Assembly: GCA_016711295.1 (NCBI GenBank)
Contig: JADJTE010000002.1
Span: 1-64,000, forward strand
DNA length: 64,000 bases
Direction: 5' to 3'
Origin: Sphingobacteriales bacterium
Lineage (GTDB): Bacteria > Bacteroidota > Bacteroidia > Chitinophagales > UBA2359
Shown: piece after piece, positions 58,576-64,000 of the stretch
Layout of the letters: every line of letters starts with the position of its first letter
How positions within the stretch are numbered: the stretch's first letter is position 1
Program-made: the position numbers and the translations under genes
Notes under the pieces: generated by a model
The model's database searches: none
What the model was told of the DNA's origin: nothing
What the model saw: only the letters and a program-made list of their open reading frames with translations

Positions 58576-58925
58576 AGTATTAAAATGTTTTTTACTAAAA
58601 AATATAGTATTTAAAACGTTGAAAATCAGTCTAAATTGAATTTTTGACGTGTTTGACTAAAAAAAATGGAATTTTTACGAAAAAAAGTAGTGAAAAAATT
58701 TGGTCGTTTGCTAAAAATGATGGTAAATTTGCGTCCATGATTGGGCATTAACCTTTTACGGCGTAAAATTACTAACTTATTTGCGAAACACCAAATTTTA
58801 AGCCAAAAAAATTGTGTTTTTAATAAAAATTATGGTATTGCTAATTTTGTTGCCCAAAAATTAGTATTCATCATCAAACACCATTTTTCTTCTTTTGGTT
58901 TCACCTTCTCAAACATCTACTAATC
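58576..58925 (+). promoter_or_regulatory. Divergent regulatory region with plus-strand promoter
   Basis: 350 bases without a gene, very AT-rich. TTTG (58699-58702), a 21-base spacer and TAAATTTG (58724-58731) form a good plus-strand promoter, 195 bases before the transglycosylase ATG. The leader contains several copies of ccaaattttaag-like runs. No clear palindromic operator for the LexA-like protein was found. Confidence 0.5.
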
Positions 58926-59702
58926 ATGTACATCGCCAAAAAAATCCTTATTTACGTATTAACCGCTATCGCCTTATTGTTCAAAACATTATTTGGCATT
59001 ATCCAAGTCAAAAAATCAGGCGAACTGACCCTCGATGTCCGCGCTTTGGCGTGGTTAGTGGTCATTGTTGTAGGTACTAACTTTTTGACCTACGGCATCA
59101 GGGGCGACGGCTCTATTTTTTCTAACAGCAACCGCCTCTATCTGTTAGACTATGCGGGCGAACACGTCAGCGACATCGACGGATTCGAGGAAAAGGTGCG
59201 CAGCGTAGGGCAAAAACTACAAGTGCCGCCCGAATGGTTGATGGCGGTCATGTATTCCGAATCGAAATTTAATGCAGGCGTAAAAAATCATCGCGGTAGT
59301 GGTGCTACGGGCTTGATACAGTTTATGCCCAATACAGCAAAAGATTTTGATTTGACCGTCGATGACTTGCGCGAACTAAATCCCGTCGACCAGTTAGATT
59401 ATGTATATGAATATCTGCACCGCGTCCGCAACCGCTATGGCGACTATCACTCGCTCACCGATTTGTATTTGGCTATTTTATACCCCAAAGCCTTGGCGGG
59501 CGATTTTTGCTATACGCTATATGCACAGCCTTCTACCTCGTACAGCCAAAATTCGGGCTTGGACGAGAATAACGATGGGCGCGTCACCGTCAAAGATATA
59601 GATAAATATTTGCAGCGTTTGTTTCCAACCGCTTATCAGCACCTCAGAGAGGGTGGCATTGCCCAAGAAAACCACATCACGAAAGCAGGTATTGGTCAAT
59701 AA
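58926..59702 (+). CDS. Membrane-anchored lytic transglycosylase
   Basis: 258 residues. Hydrophobic segments at about 8-28 and 40-58, then an SLT domain: catalytic Glu in MAVMYSESKFNAGV, followed by GATGLIQFMPNTAKDF and the end motif LAILYPKALAG. Residues 210-222 (DENNDGRVTVKDIDKYL) look like a single EF-hand or dockerin-type calcium loop. Cleaves peptidoglycan glycan strands. Its stop overlaps the end of the convergent lipoprotein gene by seven bases. Confidence 0.85.
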   Translation: MYIAKKILIYVLTAIALLFKTLFGIIQVKKSGELTLDVRALAWLVVIVVGTNFLTYGIRGDGSIFSNSNRLYLLDYAGEHVSDIDGFEEKVRSVGQKLQVPPEWLMAVMYSESKFNAGVKNHRGSGATGLIQFMPNTAKDFDLTVDDLRELNPVDQLDYVYEYLHRVRNRYGDYHSLTDLYLAILYPKALAGDFCYTLYAQPSTSYSQNSGLDENNDGRVTVKDIDKYLQRLFPTAYQHLREGGIAQENHITKAGIGQ

Positions 59703-60367
59703 AATCGATATTCGACAGCCGTAGCGAAGGCTTCATAAACTTGAGCGGGCTTCAAATCGGGGTGTGTTTCGATATATTTTACCCACCATTCGCGTTCAGC
59801 GGCATTAGGCGAGCGGCGCAACAGCAAATTATATGTGTTTTCGACAAATGGTATTGGCTGCTGGTGCATTGCTTGGGTAGCAGGAAGCGCGTTTGGTTGT
59901 TCTTGTAGATAGCCGAACCACAAGAGTTGATAGGCGGCTTGCTCGTTGCCCGCAGCGGTCAGCAGGCAAGCAATATCGGCGAGTGCATCGGGGTTTATGG
60001 GGCTGCCGTATAGCTGCCAATAGAGTTGTTCGGCATATTGTGCAGGGTTTTTCGACGTATCATTGGGCGATATGGCGGGGTATAGCGTTTGCTCGCTTAC
60101 TGTTTGATAGTCAGGCACGGCATCTTTGCTACAGGACGAGATACTTCCTATACACAACAAAGCCCACGCGCACAGACATATATCTATGCACGCAGACTTA
60201 GGCGAAGCAAAGTAATTCGGCTTAGTGCGCTTTGTTTTTGAGGCGATTTTTAAAAACTTTTTCAAATTTTTCGACTTTGGGGCGCACCACCATTGCGCAA
60301 TAGGGATTGCCTGGGTTATCGTTGTAATAGTTTTGATGATAATATTCTGCTTTATAAAATGCGCCAT
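59696..60367 (-). CDS. Putative lipoprotein of unknown function, start uncertain
   Basis: The conserved-looking part begins with a lipoprotein signal (LCAWALLCIGSISSC) near 60160, followed by about 145 residues with helical repeats (YAEQLYWQLYGSPINPDALA, TYNLLLRRSPNAAEREWWVK). The open frame reaches back to an ATG at 60367 inside the MsrBA gene, but that part is a shadow. No ATG lies between, so translation probably uses a rare start (TTG) or an upstream indel hides it. No family recognised. Confidence 0.55.
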   Translation of the reverse strand: MAHFIKQNIIIKTITTITQAIPIAQWWCAPKSKNLKKFLKIASKTKRTKPNYFASPKSACIDICLCAWALLCIGSISSCSKDAVPDYQTVSEQTLYPAISPNDTSKNPAQYAEQLYWQLYGSPINPDALADIACLLTAAGNEQAAYQLLWFGYLQEQPNALPATQAMHQQPIPFVENTYNLLLRRSPNAAEREWWVKYIETHPDLKPAQVYEAFATAVEYRFY

Positions 60368-61295
60368 AAGGCACTATTTCGGTGACAATGGGATTGTCAT
60401 ATACTTTTTGTTCTGTGAGGGCTTGGATAATTTCTTCGGCGATTTGTTTTTGTTGGGCGTTGTGGTAAAAAATCGCGCTGCGGTATTGCGTGCCCGAATC
60501 CGCGCCTTGCCGATTGAGGGTAGTGGGGTCATGGACGGTAAAGAATGCTTTCAAAATTTCGTCGATGCTGGTTTTTGCAGGGTCAAATGTGATTTGGACT
60601 ACTTCGGCGTGCCCAGTCAATCCGCTACATACTTCTTTGTACGTTGGATTTTTGATTTTTCCGCCCGAATAGCCCGATGCGACACTAATCACACCATCTA
60701 ATTGTTGAAAAACGGCTTCGATGCACCAAAAACAACCACCTCCCAAGGTGATGGTGTCGGTAGCGGGTTGGGCAGTGTCTGTGGCGACGGGTTCAAATTC
60801 GAGCGATAGCGAATTGACACAATAGCGCAAACCTGTTTCGGTGGGTCCATCATCGAATACGTGCCCTAAGTGCCCACCGCACCGGGCGCACATAATTTCG
60901 GTGCGCAACATGCCGTGCGATTTGTCCAGGACGGTAGTGATGCGTCCCTCCTTAATTTCGCGGTCGAAGCTGGGCCAACCGCAGTGGCTATCAAATTTGG
61001 CGTTGTGGTCGAACAATACATTGCCGCAAGCAGCACATACATACTTGCCCGCTTCTTTGTTCATCAGCAATTTGCCTGTATAGGGGCGTTCGGTGCCTTT
61101 TTCGCGCAGGACGTAATATTGTTCGGGCGATAGTTGTTCTTTCCAAGCTTGTTCGCTTTTGGTGATGTCGAAGGTCATGGTGTCGGTTGGTTTGTTGCCT
61201 TGCGAGGCAGAGATGGTTTGGTTTTGGGCACACGATACAAGGGCTGTGCCGATAAGTGTTAAGAGGCAGATGTTGATGAAAAACAGGTATTTCAT
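60222..61295 (-). CDS. msrBA: Fused methionine sulfoxide reductase MsrB-MsrA, lipoprotein
   Basis: 357 residues. Lipobox LVSC (Cys22) indicates an exported, lipid-anchored enzyme. MsrB comes first (about 50-168): zinc pairs CAACG and CARCGGHLGH, catalytic Cys in RYCVNSLSLEF. MsrA follows (about 183-345): GGGCFWCIEAVFQQLDG, SGYSGG, HDPTTLNRQGADSGTQYRSA. It repairs both R- and S-methionine sulfoxide, here probably in periplasmic or surface proteins. The fusion order MsrB then MsrA is the less common of the two. Confidence 0.95.
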   Translation of the reverse strand: MKYLFFINICLLTLIGTALVSCAQNQTISASQGNKPTDTMTFDITKSEQAWKEQLSPEQYYVLREKGTERPYTGKLLMNKEAGKYVCAACGNVLFDHNAKFDSHCGWPSFDREIKEGRITTVLDKSHGMLRTEIMCARCGGHLGHVFDDGPTETGLRYCVNSLSLEFEPVATDTAQPATDTITLGGGCFWCIEAVFQQLDGVISVASGYSGGKIKNPTYKEVCSGLTGHAEVVQITFDPAKTSIDEILKAFFTVHDPTTLNRQGADSGTQYRSAIFYHNAQQKQIAEEIIQALTEQKVYDNPIVTEIVPYGAFYKAEYYHQNYYNDNPGNPYCAMVVRPKVEKFEKVFKNRLKNKAH

Positions 61296-61542
61296 GATAT
61301 ATTTACATGTCCAATAGCAGACATTCGCTCACTTAGACGTGTTTTGGCACACTACCTTACAAAAACGAGTGAAGAAATGAGCATTAGACTTGTGGCGGCG
61401 GTCGGGTTGGAAGCGTAAAATGAGAGATGAATGAGGTTCGTTTTTGGCGGCATAGCGGGGGCATGTTCCCAAAAACAAACGGAAAGCACCATTTTAGTCC
61501 TATATAAGTGTTGTTGTCACAGGTCTATTATAGACATTCATG

Positions 61543-61818
61543 CTATTCGGCGATTTGGTTTAGCTCGTCGCGCAATTTATTTTTCCATTCTTCGGAGGCA
61601 ACCAAAGGCGGTTGTTCGGACATTTGGCGGCGTTGGTGAGCAAAATTGCGGTCTATTGCCGCCGAAATAATACCAAAATTGCGGCAGCATCGGCAGAACA
61701 GTAGATGGATATGCAAAAAAATCTGTTGGCGCAGGCTCAGTTGTCGCGCCTCACGCATGAGGGATAGTCGCCCCGCTTCTTCGCAATTGTGGAATAAATA
61801 GTGTAGGGTTTGTTTCAT
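61543..61818 (-). CDS. Putative small zinc-finger anti-sigma factor
   Basis: 91 residues, no membrane helix. HIHLLFCRCCRNF provides the HxxxCxxC element of zinc-binding anti-sigma domains, preceded by a helix (EEAGRLSLMREARQLSLRQQ). It lies 100 bases downstream of the sigma factor on the same strand, the usual sigma/anti-sigma order. Role inferred from this pairing. Confidence 0.6.
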   Translation of the reverse strand: MKQTLHYLFHNCEEAGRLSLMREARQLSLRQQIFLHIHLLFCRCCRNFGIISAAIDRNFAHQRRQMSEQPPLVASEEWKNKLRDELNQIAE

Positions 61819-61921
61819 GCAATAGTGGTAGGGTAGGGTACGAGTGGGAGGGTTAGTGTATTGGCAATTTAATTTTATGCACTAATTTCCACCTCAGACC
61901 ATTTGAAAACATTGGCAGCTG

Positions 61922-62506
61922 CTATGGCGCAAAGAAGCCATATTGTGCCAAGCAAGCGCGTAGCAATACCTTAGCGCGGTGTATAATGACCCAATAATTA
62001 GACGATGAGAGGGCAAAATCCTTACAAATTTGCTCTGAATCGGTATCGTCTATATATTTTGCTGTAAATATTTGGTGTAATTTGGGTGGCATTTTGCCGA
62101 GGCATTGCAGTAAGGTTTGGCTAAATTCGATGCTATTGATATGGGTTTCTACTTGGTACTCGGTGAGCGTAGGAGCTATGCGGGTTGTCCATCTGCCCTG
62201 ATGCTTGGGGTCGTCGAAAAAACGCCTTCGAAAGCTATCTTGTGTTTGTTCGAGATAGCGGTCTATGGGTTCATGGTCGTTTTTTTGGCGGTAGTAGTCG
62301 GCAATTTTATGTTTTAGAATGGCGGTGAGCCAGGTTTTTTCGTGACTATTTCCCTTGAACTGCGCACGGGCTTTGTATGCCGACAAAAAGGTATCTTGCA
62401 CAATATCCTCGGCAGTTTCGCGGTGATTGAGGCGCAAATAGGCATACGAGAATAAGTAATCGGCGTAGCGGTCTATCCATTGCGTGGGGTCGAGTACGAA
62501 GTTCAA
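61922..62506 (-). CDS. ECF-type RNA polymerase sigma factor
   Basis: 194 residues. Region 2 (about 10-80): ADYLFSYAYLRLNHRETAED-IVQDTFLSAYKAR, then TWLTAILKHKIADYYR; region 4 (about 135-185) with LLQCLGKMPPKLHQIFTAKY and a helix-turn-helix SEQICKDFALSSSNYWVIIH. Belongs to the sigma-70 ECF group. Paired with the gene at 61543. Signal and regulon unknown. Confidence 0.9.
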   Translation of the reverse strand: MNFVLDPTQWIDRYADYLFSYAYLRLNHRETAEDIVQDTFLSAYKARAQFKGNSHEKTWLTAILKHKIADYYRQKNDHEPIDRYLEQTQDSFRRRFFDDPKHQGRWTTRIAPTLTEYQVETHINSIEFSQTLLQCLGKMPPKLHQIFTAKYIDDTDSEQICKDFALSSSNYWVIIHRAKVLLRACLAQYGFFAP

Positions 62507-62712
62507 TGGCGTTGAGTGGCAATTGAGTACAAAGGTAATTCATTCGCGTCTATGAACAAAACTTTCTGTTGATGTACTCATATTTGCAGTGTTTTTAAAT
62601 ATATAATGTATATTCTGTGATTGATTGCTTCATATCTTGCTATGGATTGCTGTTCAAGTATGTATAGTCCTATTTTTGAAACTTTTTACTACTATATGGT
62701 GTTATTGTTTCG

Positions 62713-62720
62713 TAACTTTG
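62713..62720 (+). promoter_or_regulatory. -7 box TAACTTTG, decides the tolC-like start
   Basis: TAACTTTGCgccc lies 33 bases before ATG 62754; the in-frame TTG/ATG at 62625 lies upstream of it and is therefore rejected. Confidence 0.6.
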
Positions 62721-62753
62721 CGCCCGAATTGGTGTGCAATATCAATCTATTTT

Positions 62754-64000
62754 ATGTATTTTAAGTCATATTTTATTGTAATTACTTTTATTTGGCTGAC
62801 AGGGGCTTTTAGCCCGATATCGACCCAAGCCCAATCAGCAGTTAAGCAGGCTACGGATACCCTACACTTATCGCTCCTCCAAGCCCAAGACTATGGCGTA
62901 GCGCACAACCTGAATGTATCTAATGCCCAAGCTAACGTACAATATGCCCGCGAAAAGGTCAATGAGCTAAAAGGCATAGCCCTGCCCCAAGTGAGTGGCA
63001 ATATACAGTATCTCAACAATATACAACTTCCCGCCCAACTTGTGCCCTCCGATGCTTTTTCGGGTCCGCCCTTTTTAGCCCTTGCCAATGGCGATACCCT
63101 GCAATTAGCCCAAGCAACGGGCGAACAACCCGAATTTCAACGCCTCACGTTTGGCACTCGAAATAACCTTTCCGTCAATATCGCGGCTAATCAACTCATT
63201 TTTGATGGCTCGTATACGTTAGGTATGAAAGCCGTGCGCATGTTTATAGACCGCGCCCAGCATGGTGTTGTGAAAAGCGAAACCGAAGTGCGGCAGTCGG
63301 TCATAGATGCCTATACGATGACCCTGCTGGCACAAGAAAATGTGGGTATTTTGCAAAAAAATATCGGCGTACTAAAAAAAATATTGCGCGAAACAACCGA
63401 ATTTAACAAAGCAGGCTTTGCCGAACAATTGGACGTAGATAGGCTGCAATTATCGCTGTCGAACCTCGAAGTGCAAGTAAAATCAGTACAGCGCAATGCC
63501 GAATTAGCCTTGGGACTGCTCAAATTCCATTTAGGAATTGACCTGTCTGCACCCATAAAACTGACCAACTCGCTATCCGATTTGTTGAGCGATACCGAAA
63601 AAAGAACTTGCCATACCTATTATGACCTACGTGCACGAGGGCATTGCAAAACGCTACGAAATGAAATCGCTGCAAACCGAAAAGACTTTTGCCGACTTAG
63701 ACATACAACAAATAAAAGCTAAGTACTTGCCCACCGTAGCGGGATTTTTTCAGACCCAAGCCGCTTTCCAATCCGACGGATTCAATATATTCAAATTTAA
63801 TAGTTGGATACCCTCTACATTTGTAGGACTACAAGCCAGTATACCCATTTTTGACGGTTTTCAGAAACGCGCTCAAATTGCGCAGCGCGTCATATTGAAA
63901 GACCAAGTATTGCTACAAGAAAACCTCATGCAGCAAGTAATAGCTATGCAAGTAGCACAAGCCCATACGCAATACCTCAGTGCCTACGAAGCCTATCGCA
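62754..64000 (+). CDS. TolC family outer-membrane efflux protein (frameshifted, 3' end missing)
   Basis: Signal peptide (YFKSYFIVITFIWLTGAFSP to TQAQS), then the first outer-membrane efflux repeat: SLLQAQDYGVAHNLNVSNAQ, then PQVSGNIQYLNN, the strand pair LSVNIAANQLIFDGSY and long helices (LDVDRLQLSLSNLEVQVKSV). Near 63602 the frame is lost in an A-run and continues as PIMTYVHEGIAKRYEMKSLQ, with the second repeat (VGLQASIPIFDGFQKRAQIA) running off the window. Works with an HlyD-type adaptor such as that at 16701 and an inner-membrane pump. Confidence 0.9.

Noticed and set aside
1..64000. tRNA or rRNA genes
   Set aside because: None recognised on either strand when scanning spacers by eye; a covariance search was not possible.

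Overview
The window looks like a chromosomal segment of a member of the Bacteroidota. The evidence is a set of phylum-typical traits: an alternative complex III subunit followed by a caa3-type cytochrome oxidase cluster, C-terminal type IX secretion (T9SS) sorting domains, a PorV-like outer-membrane protein, a GldA-like gliding ATPase, a LytTR regulator, and many promoters of the TTTG-N19-21-TAnnTTTG kind (often TA[AC]CTTTGCgcc) with AT-rich leaders and no Shine-Dalgarno sequence. The content recalls Chitinophagales/Saprospirales-like environmental bacteria, but species cannot be fixed from the sequence alone.

Layout. 1-4260: ActF (cut by the left edge), CoxB and CoxA. 4340-8800: a tandem, partly degraded family of secreted TIMP-like/IPT/metzincin proteins. 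8959-13521: AIM24 protein, CtaB, two subunit III-like oxidase genes and subunit IV, interrupted by interspersed repeats. 13602-18086: TrmH-type methyltransferase, YbeY, a TPR-like protein, SecG and an HlyD-type adaptor. 18318-22832: a PKD/T9SS protein, a repeat-rich spacer with a possible small RNA, a gamma-class N6-adenine DNA methyltransferase, a TIR-like protein and a small membrane protein. 22814-26212: M61 peptidase, tryptophan 2,3-dioxygenase and a DUF4920 lipoprotein. 26549-28612: a two-gene putative ion-driven membrane machine (MotB/ExbD-like helix plus coiled coil plus vWA domain, with a MotA/TolQ/ExbB channel). 28831-36465: MetK, GAPDH, an ABC permease carrying a GroEL-apical-like insert, an IMPACT protein and a phosphohexomutase. 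36612-46283: sensor kinase, GlmU-like protein, LytTR regulator, GldA, PorV, KorA and galactokinase. 46335-47785: a broken VOC gene, a 473-bp heptamer minisatellite and interspersed repeats. 48084-64000: TlpA-like thioredoxin, S9 peptidase, conserved hypothetical, PLP decarboxylase, GpmI, DAACS symporter, LexA-like regulator, lytic transglycosylase, MsrBA, sigma/anti-sigma pair and a TolC-like protein cut by the right edge.

Three things stand out. First, a non-coding mobile family of about 104-152 bp with 12-bp terminal inverted repeats GTAACTATTTAG and, at four of eight copies, perfect 8-bp target duplications; a second, unrelated 156-bp element with 14-bp inverted repeats and a 9-bp duplication sits inside another repeat. 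Second, the vWA/MotA pair, which looks like a stator unit whose peptidoglycan-binding domain is replaced by a vWA domain. Third, the ABC permease whose first periplasmic loop resembles the GroEL apical domain.

Caution: about sixteen otherwise well-conserved genes, several normally essential (coxA, coxB, gapA, porV), are broken by single-base indels, often in homopolymers. The simplest reading is an unpolished long-read assembly, so these are annotated as one gene each with the shift points noted rather than as true pseudogenes.
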